Shown piece after piece: positions 45,003 to 54,000 of a DNA stretch of 57,040 nucleotides. The stretch comes from Petralouisia muris. Lineage in GTDB: Bacteria; Bacillota; Clostridia; Lachnospirales; Lachnospiraceae. Location: positions 1 through 57,040 of the forward strand of contig NZ_SRYA01000032.1 of the NCBI RefSeq assembly GCF_004793545.1, written 5' to 3'. The notes under the pieces were generated by a model. It saw only the letters and a program-made list of their open reading frames with translations, was not told where the DNA came from and searched no databases. A program made the translations under genes and the position numbers. Numbering within the stretch: position 1 is the first letter of the stretch; every line of letters starts with the position of its first letter.

Positions 45003-45938
45003 CTTCATCCCTGAAATTCAGCAAGCATAATGCCCACGTAATGTCCTTGTGCCTGACCCTACACGTCAACCTTGGCCTCCCCCTTCGGAAAACCTCGCAG
45101 GCTCTCAGAAACCTGTACAACATCGGCGTTTCCCACCAGCAGATCGCTAATTACTGCAAGACTGCGGCTATCTGCGTGAAACCCTTTGTTGACTAATACC
45201 CCTGCGAAAAAGGGCATGTTTTTACTGCCGATGAAACCTATATCAAAATCCGTGGGATCAAATCCTATGTCTGGCTCATTATGAATGCCGCATCCCGATC
45301 CATCGTTGGCTACCAGATATCTGATAACCGTGGCATCGGCCCCTTTATCCTCGCCATGCGCATGGCTTTCCGGGGACTTGCAAAACCGCCGGAAAACTTT
45401 AAGTTCATTGCTGACGGTTACAGCGCCTACCCGCTCACTGCAATGGAATTTGCAAAAAAGCTGGGAAAAGATTTTACATTCAAAATCACTCAGGTGATTG
45501 GACTTACCAACGACGATGCTGTTTCCAAAGAACACCGTCCCTTCAAACAGATGATTGAACGGCTCAACCGCACTTATAAGGCATCTTACCGTCACACAAA
45601 CAGCTTTGATCACATCGACGGCGCCAACTGCGACCTTGCCCTCTGGGTCGCATACTATAACTTTCTCCGTCCGCATAAACACAAGAACTACAAAGTTCTT
45701 AACGAAGTAGAAATGCTGCGGGGCGCTGACAACATGCCTGGAAAATGGCAGCTTCTCATCTGCCTTGGCCAGCAGACCATCCTGAACCAGCAGAAAAACG
45801 GGGACTGGTCCCTTGTGGGTTCTTAGGGCAATGCCCTAAGCCCTCGGAGAGCTTTTCAGGGCCGATATCTACAGTTTTCAAGGTTCATTTGAGCCTGTTT
45901 TTTTCAGCTCAGTTTTTCATAGATTACTTGACACTACC
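45003..45938 (+). pseudogene. Second copy of the DDE insertion sequence, truncated
   Basis: Closely matches 3848-4971: transposase sequence from SSLKFS onwards, including TADETYIKI and IADGYSAYP, to the right terminal repeat TTGACACTACC at 45928-45938. The first ~215 codons and the left repeat are missing, TAA at 45194-45196 replaces the Gln of DQY, and the spacer between gene and end is ~170 bp shorter than in copy 1. Cannot transpose alone. 44893-45002 holds nothing recognisable. Confidence 0.85.
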
Positions 45939-46032
45939 ACGTTATAAATGGTTTTTATTATAATATGTAACTCTTCCGTTTTTGCATACCTGCCAACAAA
46001 GCTTACACAATCATCTGCATGAAGTAAAGCAC

Positions 46033-46812
46033 TCATTCGTCACGGACAACACCCAATAGAACAAACCTTGCATTATCAAACTCATAGTTGCAGGTTGAAA
46101 GCGTCACAATCCTGTCTGTGACTGCCGGGGTGATTTCACTTTTAAAGCAGGAGCGTTCTTTTGCCTCTTCCATCCATTCCCTAAACTCCACGTCAGATCC
46201 CAGCGCGATTTCCCATGCTTTGTCGCTGACTCTTGCCACATAACCGGCAAAAATCTCAACCCTGACATTCTGTTCCAGCATCATTAGCAAAACAACCGGG
46301 TGCCCCTCATAAAATCCCTGCTTTTTATACTCCGTCAATCCAGAAAACATGGTACCGTTTTTCATGTGGTGCCCATAGATAATGCTGTGCCGGTCTGACA
46401 AATCCGGTGAGTTCCGGCTGTCCAGGAAGATACATCCCGAACCATTCCATTTACCGTTGAATAAACGCTTCAGATAATATTGGTTGTCCGTCCCCTGCAC
46501 CACTGGATAGTTAATTTCTGTATCCTCAATATAAATCCAGGCCACAATATCCGAATTGATTTCACTAAGTGCATCAAAATCTATGGCCGGCCAGCGGAGG
46601 TCAGGTTCCTCCTCTCCAGACTGGCTTCCATTTTGTTCCTCATCTCCGCTGTCTTCTGGGGCCTCCTCCACCCAAACATACTGTTCTATCTCAGTATAGG
46701 AGGATTCCCCTTCACCATAATCCTTCAGCTGTCGATAAATCTGGATGGCTCCTGTCATAAAAATCCCTGTAAAAATTAAAATGAGTATCGTATATAATCT
46801 ATTCTTTTTCAT
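46033..46812 (-). CDS. srtB: Class B sortase
   Basis: 259 aa. N-terminal membrane anchor (residues 6-24), acidic Ser/Glu-rich linker (~40-75), then the sortase B fold: DIVAWIYIEDTEINYPVVQG, FLDSRNSPDLSDRHSIIYGHHM (catalytic His), TLSTCNYE (catalytic Cys) and NARFVLLG (Arg). Sortase B anchors cell-wall proteins or assembles pili, usually with substrates nearby; no LPXTG/NPXTG-type substrate gene is visible here. It begins 6 bases after a tyrosine recombinase gene, so the two are co-transcribed. Confidence 0.92.
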   Translation of the reverse strand: MKKNRLYTILILIFTGIFMTGAIQIYRQLKDYGEGESSYTEIEQYVWVEEAPEDSGDEEQNGSQSGEEEPDLRWPAIDFDALSEINSDIVAWIYIEDTEINYPVVQGTDNQYYLKRLFNGKWNGSGCIFLDSRNSPDLSDRHSIIYGHHMKNGTMFSGLTEYKKQGFYEGHPVVLLMMLEQNVRVEIFAGYVARVSDKAWEIALGSDVEFREWMEEAKERSCFKSEITPAVTDRIVTLSTCNYEFDNARFVLLGVVRDE

Positions 46813-46818
46813 AATTCT

Positions 46819-47598
46819 TCACAGCCGATTGGCTTTCTCTTTCATCTCCTTTGCTGTAGAGTTGCTGTAAATCAAAGTTGTCTGGACGTTACTGTGCCCT
46901 GCCTGGTTCGCTATCTCATGGATGAATACCCACTCTCCAGCATACTGGTTGAATATCTGATTGATCCTGGAAGGAGAGAGTTTCCCACTCTGCCTGCTGA
47001 CAAAAAGATACGGGCTTTCTGACCTGCGCTCCTTTAAGTATTCCCGGATTGCATGGACGATTTTGTCATTGATATAGACCAGCCTCTGCTTATCCCCCTT
47101 CCCTACAACACAGTTCTCTTTCGATACCAGGTCAACCTGCTCCAATAATAAACCGACACACTCCGTTCTCCGAAGCCCCGAATAAGCATACAGGGTGACA
47201 ATGGCATAATCCCGTTTCCTCCCACTCTCCAAAAGCCGCTGACGGAATGCATCGACATCCCTTTTCTCAACCGTACAGGGACTCGCATACTGCAGCTGCA
47301 CTTTCATAAAATCCGTTTTCAAAGCCACTGCCTCAGTCTGGACTCCTTCGCCCACTAAGAACCCGTTCAGGCAGCGCAGCGCGGATAAATGGTTATTTAC
47401 GGATTTTGGGGAATAGCCTTTCAGGTTCCGCATATAGGAAATATACTCCAGCACATTTGCCCGGTACAACTGCGGCGGCGCATTCCCAAAGCTGAATTCG
47501 CACCATTCAAAATACTGGCGGACATTCCGGATATATATTGCCATTGTATTTTGGGACTTTCCCAGCTTCTGCATATACAAAGCAAATCTGTCTATCAT
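46819..47598 (-). CDS. Tyrosine recombinase missing its HxxR box
   Basis: 259 aa from ATG 47598 (GGAG upstream; the frame extends to 47664). SAM-like N-terminal domain (1-90), then catalytic Arg in YSGLRRTE, Lys in GKGDKQR, late His in NQAGHSNVQTT and nucleophile Tyr in LIYSNS. Between NQIFNQYAGE and IHEIANQ about 20 residues are absent, exactly where XerC/D-type proteins have H-x-L-R-H. The frame is kept. Loss of that His/Arg should abolish strand cleavage, so it may be inactive or act only in binding. Confidence 0.82.
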   Translation of the reverse strand: MIDRFALYMQKLGKSQNTMAIYIRNVRQYFEWCEFSFGNAPPQLYRANVLEYISYMRNLKGYSPKSVNNHLSALRCLNGFLVGEGVQTEAVALKTDFMKVQLQYASPCTVEKRDVDAFRQRLLESGRKRDYAIVTLYAYSGLRRTECVGLLLEQVDLVSKENCVVGKGDKQRLVYINDKIVHAIREYLKERRSESPYLFVSRQSGKLSPSRINQIFNQYAGEWVFIHEIANQAGHSNVQTTLIYSNSTAKEMKEKANRL

Positions 47599-47853
47599 CT
47601 TCCCACGCTCCTCGTACTTTTCATTACACGGGAAACGAGCCGTTATTACAACGCAAACTGCCAACTGCCTCCATCTTCTAATTATGTCTAACTCATTTCA
47701 TCTGCATCATCCGCTGATTATGTTTTTACTGAATATGTAAAACAACGGGATTACCTCCTATGAGTTAAACACAATTCGCATTATGTATAAGAACCTTAAG
47801 ACTTTGATTTCCAAAAAATATGCCTATGCCATTTTGAATTTTTTAGAATCTCC

Positions 47854-47882
47854 TTGATATTATTCATCTGAATGAATATAAT
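47854..47882 (+). promoter_or_regulatory. Promoter with overlapping palindrome
   Basis: TTGATA (47854-47859), 17 bp, TATAAT (47877-47882). Perfect dyad TATTCAT-CTGA-ATGAATA (47861-47878) fills the spacer and overlaps the -10. Directly upstream of the HTH protein at 47911, suggesting autorepression. 47665-47853 shows no gene. Confidence 0.75.
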
Positions 47883-47910
47883 ATGACTATACGCAAGGAG
47901 GAAAAGGAGT

Positions 47911-48120
47911 ATGAAATTTCTTTCAACGCAGGAAACCGGAAAAAAGTGGGGACTCTCAAAACGGCGCGTCGCTGTCCTGTGTGCAGAGGGACGCATCCCG
48001 GAAGTCCAGAAAACCGGGAACACCTGGCTGATTCCGGAAAATGCGGAAAAACCATCTGATGCCAGAATCAAAAGCGGCAAATATATAAAAACAAAGCCAG
48101 CGGCACACACAGATGCCTGA
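47911..48120 (+). CDS. Small excisionase-like HTH protein
   Basis: 69 aa behind AGGAGG/AAGGAG. Winged helix of the HTH_17/MerR type: LSTQETGKKWGLSKRRVAVLCAEGRIPEVQKTG, then NTWLIPENAEKP. In other Firmicutes such proteins precede Fic, AlbA_2 or nuclease genes in small accessory cassettes. The next gene starts 17 bases after its stop. Probable repressor of the cassette through the palindrome in its promoter. Confidence 0.8.
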   Translation: MKFLSTQETGKKWGLSKRRVAVLCAEGRIPEVQKTGNTWLIPENAEKPSDARIKSGKYIKTKPAAHTDA

Positions 48121-48137
48121 TGGCATGGAGGTTCTCT

Positions 48138-49583
48138 ATGAAATATTCTGTGGAAGAATTAAAAACAAAAAAAGAAGACCAGACTTACGACCGGAAAAGC
48201 GCCCGCAAGGATCCAAAAGGGCTGTCCAATCATATCACCGCCTTTGCCAACGCTGACGGCGGCACATTAGTGATTGGGATTGAAGATAACGGTGAAATTA
48301 CAGGAATTGATGACTATACCCAAAATGTCAATGAAATCCTGCGCATCCCCTTTGATTTCTGCAGGCCCTCTGTCCTTATCGAAACGGAAACCCTGGAATG
48401 CATGGATAAAAACGGGAAGCCCAACCACCTTCTGGTCATCAAGATCCCCCAGAGCCCGGAACTCCATGCGAACCAGCAGGATGACGTGTATTACCGTATG
48501 GGTGATAAATCCCAGAAACTCAACTTTGACGACCGGCTGCGGCTGATGTATTCCAAAGGCTCACGCTATTACGAAGATGAACCGGTCGCTGATTCCTCCA
48601 TTGAGGATATTGATATGGACTTCGTGGCATCCTACTGCAAAAAGATTGGGTATGCCAAATCGCCAGAGGAATATATCCGTCAGAACAAATCCTTTATTGT
48701 CACGAAAAGCGGCCGCCAGGAAATGAGCGGCGCCGCCATCCTCCTGTTTGGGAAAGACCCGCAGCAATATTTCCAGCGGGCAAGGATCCGCTTCATCCGC
48801 TATGACGGCACGGAAGCCAAAGTCGGCGCTGAAATGAACGTGGTAAAGGATAAAATATTCACCGGGCGCATCCTCGACATGGTGGAAAAGACACTCTCCT
48901 TCGTCCGGGACCAGATCAAGGAGCATACTTACCTCGGAAAAGAAGGAAAATTTGTCACAACACCCGAATTCCCAGAATTCGTTTGGAAGGAAATTATCAT
49001 AAACGCCGCCACGCATCGCGACTACAGCATCAAGGGCACCGACATCCAGGTCAAAATGTTCGATGACAGGATTGTTGTGGAAAGCCCCGGCAACCTGCCC
49101 GGCATTGTCCGTCTGAACAATATGCGCCAGGTCCACTTTTCCCGCAACCCTAAAATTGCTGCCTTTTTACATGAGTATGATTATGTGCAGGAATTTGGGG
49201 AAGGCGTTGACCGGATGTACCGGGAGATGGAAAAAGCAGGACTGCCAGCGCCGGAATATAAAGATGTTGCTTTTATGCTGAATGCGACAATCCGGAACCG
49301 TATTGACGCGGCTTCTGACGCAGATGGCGCGACTTCTGGCACAAGTGGCGCGACTTGTAGCCCCAATACCGCCAAAAACGCTGCCCAAGCAGACATCTCT
49401 AAAAATGAGCTTCTTGTGTACCATTTTGTAAAAGCAAATCCGGAAGCCTCTACACGCTTGATTGCCGACAGCATTAGACTTTCTACAAGGACTGTGCAGC
49501 GCTGCATAGCAGTTTTAATTGAAAAGCGCATGATTGAAAACCAGGGAAGCCGGCAGCATGTAAAATGGGCCATTCTGGAATAA
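48138..49583 (+). CDS. AlbA_2/Schlafen-type DNA-binding ATPase-like protein
   Basis: 481 aa from ATG 48138 (GGAGG 6 bases before). Domains: AlbA_2 (residues ~10-130; KSARKDPKGLSNHITAFANADGGTLVIGIEDNGEI), a linker with VYYRMGDKSQKL, an HATPase_c_4-type domain (~260-370; EIIINAATHRDYS, then VVESPGNLPGIV), a Ser/Thr/Gly-rich hinge (GATSGTSGATC) and a C-terminal winged helix (STRLIADSIRLSTRTVQRC). Known relatives are transcription regulators or parts of defence-like cassettes; the role here is not known. Confidence 0.85.
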   Translation: MKYSVEELKTKKEDQTYDRKSARKDPKGLSNHITAFANADGGTLVIGIEDNGEITGIDDYTQNVNEILRIPFDFCRPSVLIETETLECMDKNGKPNHLLVIKIPQSPELHANQQDDVYYRMGDKSQKLNFDDRLRLMYSKGSRYYEDEPVADSSIEDIDMDFVASYCKKIGYAKSPEEYIRQNKSFIVTKSGRQEMSGAAILLFGKDPQQYFQRARIRFIRYDGTEAKVGAEMNVVKDKIFTGRILDMVEKTLSFVRDQIKEHTYLGKEGKFVTTPEFPEFVWKEIIINAATHRDYSIKGTDIQVKMFDDRIVVESPGNLPGIVRLNNMRQVHFSRNPKIAAFLHEYDYVQEFGEGVDRMYREMEKAGLPAPEYKDVAFMLNATIRNRIDAASDADGATSGTSGATCSPNTAKNAAQADISKNELLVYHFVKANPEASTRLIADSIRLSTRTVQRCIAVLIEKRMIENQGSRQHVKWAILE

Positions 49584-49596
49584 AGGCGGTGATAAA

Positions 49597-50008
49597 ATGC
49601 CAAAACAATTTAAAACGGCAAGACAGATCAATAAATTAAAGGTAATTGAAGCCGCCGAAAAGCTCGGCGTTTCCCAGCCGACGCTCAGCGCCTGGGAGGG
49701 CGAACGGAAGTCCCCGTCCATAGACAGCCTTGAGAATATGGCCCCCTCTACGGCGTTACAACCGATTTCCTGCTCCTCAATTCTCTGAAATAGAACTGCC
49801 AGACAAACCGCCGCTGTCCCGTTCTGAAGTCAAAAGGCAAAAAGAAATCTGGCTGGAGCCGATTTCTCCAGACTCAGATTTAAGAAAAGAGCTGCAGGGA
49901 TACTACCATGTAAAATGCCGATTTGTTGAAAATGAGTATGGCAACCGGTTTTACCTGGATACTTATGGTTCCAAATGGCTGGCATTCCATTCTGAAACTG
50001 AACCATAA
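49597..50008 (+). pseudogene. XRE-family regulator with C-terminal domain, frameshifted
   Basis: HTH at the start (VIEAAEKLGVSQPTLSAWEG), then a frame change after SLENMA at about 49743: the other frame reads LYGVTTDFLLL and a third frame resumes QFSEIELPDKPPLSR, KEIWLEPISPDSDLRKEL and GNRFYLDTYGSKWLAF to 50008. Joined, this is an XRE protein with a phage-like C-terminal domain. At least two small indels. It follows the AlbA_2 gene by 13 bases. Confidence 0.7.
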
Positions 50009-50013
50009 AAAGA

Positions 50014-50046
50014 ACCGACGCTCAGCATAGTGCAGGCGTCGGTTTT
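50014..50046 (+). terminator. Terminator after the HTH/AlbA_2 cassette
   Basis: ACCGACGC (50014-50021) pairs with GCGTCGGT (50036-50043) followed by TTTT. The stretch 50047-50210 holds no gene that I can see. Confidence 0.85.
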
Positions 50047-50213
50047 GATTATTCATGCTTTCTGAATAGGCTGCCAAATATTCAGTTTTTATGTTCAGAA
50101 CACAATAAGGAGAAGAATATTTCTATTTTTTTCCTATATGCATCCCTCCATTCCCAACTGTATTCTTTCATCTCAAAAGTTCACCACCTCCTCCCGGTTA
50201 TATGCTGTATAAG

Positions 50214-50270
50214 AAAAAGCCGCAGGGCTGAGAATCTGCATCATCTGCAAATTCATCGGCTCTGCGGCTT
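50214..50270 (-). terminator. Terminator of the KTR gene
   Basis: Read on the minus strand: AGCCGCAG (50269-50262) pairs with CTGCGGCT (50225-50218), followed by TTTTTCTT. The first arm overlaps the last codons of the KTR gene; the long 36-base loop contains a secondary CTGCA/TGCAG pair. Confidence 0.7.
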
Positions 50271-50450
50271 AGCGGCTGGCTCATGAATTACGGTTATTTG
50301 AAATTGCTCTACATCTATTAGAATTTCCCGTTTGCACTTTGGGCAGAATACCGGGAAATTTTTCATCTCTGTATCTGCCCTGATTTTGTCACGGGTTTTG
50401 CTCCCACATACAGGACAACGTATCCAATCTTTATCCATCCTTTTTACCAT
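50253..50450 (-). CDS. Cysteine-rich KTR domain protein
   Basis: 65 aa zinc-ribbon protein: WIRCPVCGSKTRDKIRADTE, then FPVFCPKCKREILIDV, i.e. two CxxC pairs with the KTR motif between them. This family is typical of Tn916-like and other conjugative elements in Firmicutes, often beside tet genes; none is present here. Function unknown. Confidence 0.85.
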   Translation of the reverse strand: MVKRMDKDWIRCPVCGSKTRDKIRADTEMKNFPVFCPKCKREILIDVEQFQITVIHEPAAKPQSR

Positions 50451-50529
50451 TTACTTTCCTTTAAACATTATCTTCAGGGTCTTTGCAATAACTTTTGACA
50501 TAGTCCATTTCTCCTTCCTGGCTTGATGC

Positions 50530-51342
50530 TTATTTTTCTAATGCATCTACACATTGCTTCAGATAATCTGTAATTCCAAGATGCTGCGGACAGATACGCT
50601 CGCATTGCCTACAGTTTATACATTCCGATGCTTTCCCCGTCAAACTGGTCGCTTTCCGGTAATCCGAAACAGCCTCTGCCATCTGCCCATTGCCAAGCTG
50701 TTTATTCATGGCAGAGAAGATCTCCGGGATCGGGATCTTTTTCGGGCAGCCTTCCGTACAGTAGTGACAGGCGGTGCAGGGAATGGTCGATGAATTTCCA
50801 AGTATCCGCTGCGCCTCCTGAATGATCTTCTGTTCCGCCTCATTCAATGGCTGGAATTTCTTCATGTAGGAAAGGTTATCTTCCATCTGCTGCGTATTTG
50901 ACATCCCGGACAGAACAGTAATGATTCCATCCAGAGAAGCCACAAAACGGATCGCCCAGGATGCATAGGACATGTCCGGATGATATTCATCTAACAGCCT
51001 TTTTACTGCTGCAGGCGGATTCGCCAGATTTCCGCCTTTCACCGGTTCCATTACCACAATGGATTTCCCATGCTTTCTGGCAACCTCATAATTTGCTCTT
51101 GCCGTCACAGACGGATTCTCCCAGTCTGCATAATTGATCTGCAGCTGCACAAAATCCACTTCCGGATGTTCCTTAAGCAGCCGGTCCAGTAACTGCGGTC
51201 CTGCATGGAAGGAAAAACCCATGTGTTTTACAAGCCCTTTTGCTTTCTGTTCGCCCACAAAATCCCAAAGATGGAACTTATCATATTTTTTATAGCCTCC
51301 TTCCATCATGGCATGGAGCAGGTAATAGTCTGCTTGTGTCAA
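50530..51342 (-). pseudogene. Aldo/keto reductase with [4Fe-4S] domain, split by an element
   Basis: C-terminal ~270 residues of a fused AKR: ADYYLLHAM (catalytic His motif) at the very start, GFSFHAGPQLLDRLLKEHPE, VDFVQLQINYADWEN, VMEPVKGGNLA, then two ferredoxin-type clusters, CTACHYCTEGCPKKIP and CINCRQCERICP. The N-terminal third with the catalytic Tyr and Lys is missing: the frame is replaced at 51338-51342 by the end of an integrative element encoding a serine recombinase. The other part presumably lies beyond the right edge of the window. Confidence 0.85.
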
Positions 51343-51420
51343 GTAAGGAATAAAAAAAATTTCATTTTGTAGCGAGCCACAGACAATGCCTGCCTATGGC
51401 TCATATTATACCATTAATTA
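51333..51420. repeat. Element end / attachment site, active-looking copy
   Basis: Shares TCTGCTTRTGTCAAGTAAGG, the following A-run and the GAGCCA....TGGCTC hairpin (51377-51405) with 11572-11680. The boundary falls at the same codons of an AKR gene in both. Here the recombinase gene lies 20-100 bp inside, as expected for an attP-proximal integrase. Confidence 0.78.
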
Positions 51421-51440
51421 CTATAAAGTGGAACAGATAT

Positions 51441-53030
51441 TCATGCGGTAATTTCCGCCTCAAACGGATTGCCTACTTTCCACACAATCTCTATGGCATC
51501 TGCCCCATAGACAATAACCTTATCAATCAATGCTTTTAACCTCTCCTTATCAAAGGACTCCAGAACGGAAAGTTCTGCCAGTTCTTCGTCCGGTATTTCC
51601 TCCGGCTTTGATACTGTCTGCATATTGTTCAGTTCTGCTTGTGCTTCGCTCTTGATCTGTTCCAGTTCTTCCATTCTTATTTTGCCTTTTTCAATCCGGG
51701 CAACATAATCCTCTCTGGTGATTGTTCCAGCTTTATACTGTTCATACAGACGAACCTTTGTGTCCTTCCATCGTGCCATTTCCCTTGTGCTGTCATCAAC
51801 CGTTGTCTCTAAAACTTTTTTCCGGTCATTCTTTTGAGCATTTTTGCGGATATTCTTTGCTTCTATCAGCATAGCCGCCATTCCCCTTACCTGACATAAA
51901 ACAGCATCTTCAAGCTCTTTTATCCTGATGTTTACCCTCTGGCAGTCATTCTCTAACTGCTGTGTGCCAGTTCTGCAATAATATTTATCGTTTGTCCTGT
52001 TCCTGTGTTTCAGGGTTTTTCCACAGTACCCACAGATAAAGAAAAGATTTTTCTTCCCTACCGCTCTCCCGTTCATATCAAGACCAACGATATTCGCATT
52101 TGCTTTATCAAAAAGTTCTTTGGATACAAGGGCTTCATGCTGGTTTTCCACGACAATCCATGTTTCCCTCGGCTGCTCTATCCGCTTCTTGTTGGTATCC
52201 ATTCCGCATTTTGCCCTGTTCCAGAACATTGTGCCAAGATACGTTTCATTTGTAATAATGTCTTTTACCGCAGTGTTATCCCACTTCTTTATCTTTACAT
52301 GCGGCTGTTTATCAGGAAAGTTGTCTCCCCTTAGCTTGTGGTACAGATACCTTGTTGGTATCCCTGCCTCGTTGAGCTGCCTTGCGATTTCAGAATGGTT
52401 TATTCCGTCAGCAGCCATTTGAAAAATTTTTCGGACTACCCAGGCTACATTTTCATCAATCAGCAGTTCATGCTTATTTTCCGGGTTCTTCCTGTACCCA
52501 TATGGTGCATACTGTCCGATAAACTCCCCGTTCCTTGCCCTTATATTCCTTGCCGAGCGGATTTTCTTTGACAGGTCTGCACTGTACATTCCATATACAA
52601 GGTTCTTCAATGCAACGCTCATACCGCCTGTTGTCCCGAATTTGTCGCTGCTGTCGTAATTGTCATTCACAGACACAAAGCGTATCTGCAAGATAGGAAA
52701 GATGTATTCCAGATACCGCCCTACTTCAAGGTAATCCCTGCCAAAACGGGAGAAATCCTTGACAATGACCATATTGATACTTCCGCTTTTTGCAGCTTCA
52801 ATTAATGCCTGCACCCCCGGTCTGTTGAAATTAGAGCCTGAATAACCGTCGTCAACACGTTCCGACACTACTTCAATATCTTCCTTGTCCTTCAGGAAAT
52901 CACGGATAAGATTTTTCTGGTTTGAAATGCTGTTGCTCTCTGCTTTCGCAGCGCTGGAAACATCGCCATCTTCCTTAGATAACCTAACGTAGATGGCTGC
53001 ATGGTAGATTTTCTTAATCTTGTTACTCAT
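51441..53030 (-). CDS. Large serine recombinase (integrase)
   Basis: 529 aa; AGGAG 7 bases before the ATG. Resolvase domain with nucleophile Ser18 in AIYVRLSKEDGD, MVIVKDFSRFGRDYLEVG and RFVSVNDNYDS; recombinase domain (~190-290; YAPYGYRKNPENKHELLIDE, ITNETYLGTM); zinc ribbon FICGYCGKTLKHRNR...YYC; coiled coil (~370-460) and a tail LKALIDKVIVYG. TndX/TnpX-like. All catalytic motifs look intact. Positioned at the end of the element that splits the AKR gene, so it is the likely enzyme for that integration. Confidence 0.93.
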   Translation of the reverse strand: MSNKIKKIYHAAIYVRLSKEDGDVSSAAKAESNSISNQKNLIRDFLKDKEDIEVVSERVDDGYSGSNFNRPGVQALIEAAKSGSINMVIVKDFSRFGRDYLEVGRYLEYIFPILQIRFVSVNDNYDSSDKFGTTGGMSVALKNLVYGMYSADLSKKIRSARNIRARNGEFIGQYAPYGYRKNPENKHELLIDENVAWVVRKIFQMAADGINHSEIARQLNEAGIPTRYLYHKLRGDNFPDKQPHVKIKKWDNTAVKDIITNETYLGTMFWNRAKCGMDTNKKRIEQPRETWIVVENQHEALVSKELFDKANANIVGLDMNGRAVGKKNLFFICGYCGKTLKHRNRTNDKYYCRTGTQQLENDCQRVNIRIKELEDAVLCQVRGMAAMLIEAKNIRKNAQKNDRKKVLETTVDDSTREMARWKDTKVRLYEQYKAGTITREDYVARIEKGKIRMEELEQIKSEAQAELNNMQTVSKPEEIPDEELAELSVLESFDKERLKALIDKVIVYGADAIEIVWKVGNPFEAEITA

Positions 53031-53173
53031 GTTACCACTCCTTTTGATTTTCTAAGTCAGAAAACCCGAAGGGAGTGCCTGTTTAGTCCCAAGTTAGAAA
53101 TAATGAAATTTAGTCCTAACATTATTGTAGCACACCCTCCGGATTATTTCCACCAGATTCTGAAAAAAATTTA

Positions 53174-53419
53174 TCAGACGGACAAAAGCATATTTTCAAA
53201 TGCTTCATTAAAGGATATACCGCCCGTAAACCGCACCTTGACTTTCATGTTGCCGACACGCACCAGATAGGGATTGCCGACTTTTTTAAGATACTGCTGT
53301 TTTCTTTCTTCCAGCGGCAATCCCCTGTCAATCTGAATCCCGCTTATGTCTGTCAGTTCCTCAAGTTCCACATCCGAAAAGTCTGTATTAAGCATTTTCC
53401 TGTATTCTTCTGCCGTCAT
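53174..53419 (-). CDS. DUF6870-like small protein
   Basis: 81 aa from ATG 53419 (GGGAGG 8 bases before). MTAEEYRKMLNTDFSDVE, LTDISGIQIDRGLPLEERKQQYL, NPYLVRVGNMKVKVRFT. This pattern is carried by many Firmicutes integrative elements next to recombinases. Function unknown; it may be an excision or regulatory accessory protein. Confidence 0.75.
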   Translation of the reverse strand: MTAEEYRKMLNTDFSDVELEELTDISGIQIDRGLPLEERKQQYLKKVGNPYLVRVGNMKVKVRFTGGISFNEAFENMLLSV

Positions 53420-53512
53420 TGCATTACCTCCCAATAAAAATACTGCCTGATGTTTCCGGGCAGCTATGTATGCCGGACCGCAGATCCGGCTATGAAAGGT
53501 TTTATGAAAATC

Positions 53513-53911
53513 TTATTCCCTGCTTGCTTCAAGCCTCTTCTGGAAATTCCTGTATATCTCTTTGTCTACCCACGCCACATACTCCTTAATGTCAATCAGT
53601 CCTTTCAGGTCATAGATTTGTGAACGCATGAACTGTTCTATCCGTTCAGTGGCATTTTCCTCCTGCCCTGTCAGCTTTGCAGCCAGCTTTTCCCTGATTT
53701 CCTCCTGTACAGCCTGCGGCATTGCGGGTATGTAGTAAGGCGGAATGTACGGCACATTTCTCTGCGTTACTGCATCCTCATACTGGTAGCTCTTTTCAAA
53801 TTCAAGTAAAAATTTCCGTATCTGGACTCTGGCTTTCCCCCGGTTTTCCTTATTGACAAGTTCTGTCAGTCCGTCAAAGAACCGAACCAGTTCCAATTTT
53901 GTAAAGCCCAT
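53513..53911 (-). CDS. Hypothetical element-borne protein
   Basis: 132 aa from ATG 53911 (AGGAG 8 bases before). The frame continues to 54055 but that leader reads through a hairpin and looks non-coding. Helical, charged: LELVRFFDGLTELVNKENRG, VPYIPPYYIPAMPQAVQEEIREKL, IYDLKGLIDIKEYVAWVDKEIY. I do not recognise a family; position between DUF6870 and a MazF gene suggests element maintenance. Confidence 0.6.
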   Translation of the reverse strand: MGFTKLELVRFFDGLTELVNKENRGKARVQIRKFLLEFEKSYQYEDAVTQRNVPYIPPYYIPAMPQAVQEEIREKLAAKLTGQEENATERIEQFMRSQIYDLKGLIDIKEYVAWVDKEIYRNFQKRLEASRE

Positions 53912-54000
53912 CTTTACATGCTCCTTTCGTCCTGCAATCCTCCATCCATTAAATTTATCTGAATGACATACACTGTCCCGCAGCGGACAAATATGTAAAC

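Noticed and set aside
45059-45682. 207-aa minus-strand open frame in the second IS copy
   Set aside because: Antisense to the transposase remnant; the same region in copy 1 does not keep it open.
48561-49136. 191-aa minus-strand open frame inside the AlbA_2 gene
   Set aside because: Antisense to a domain-rich gene, with no start signal.
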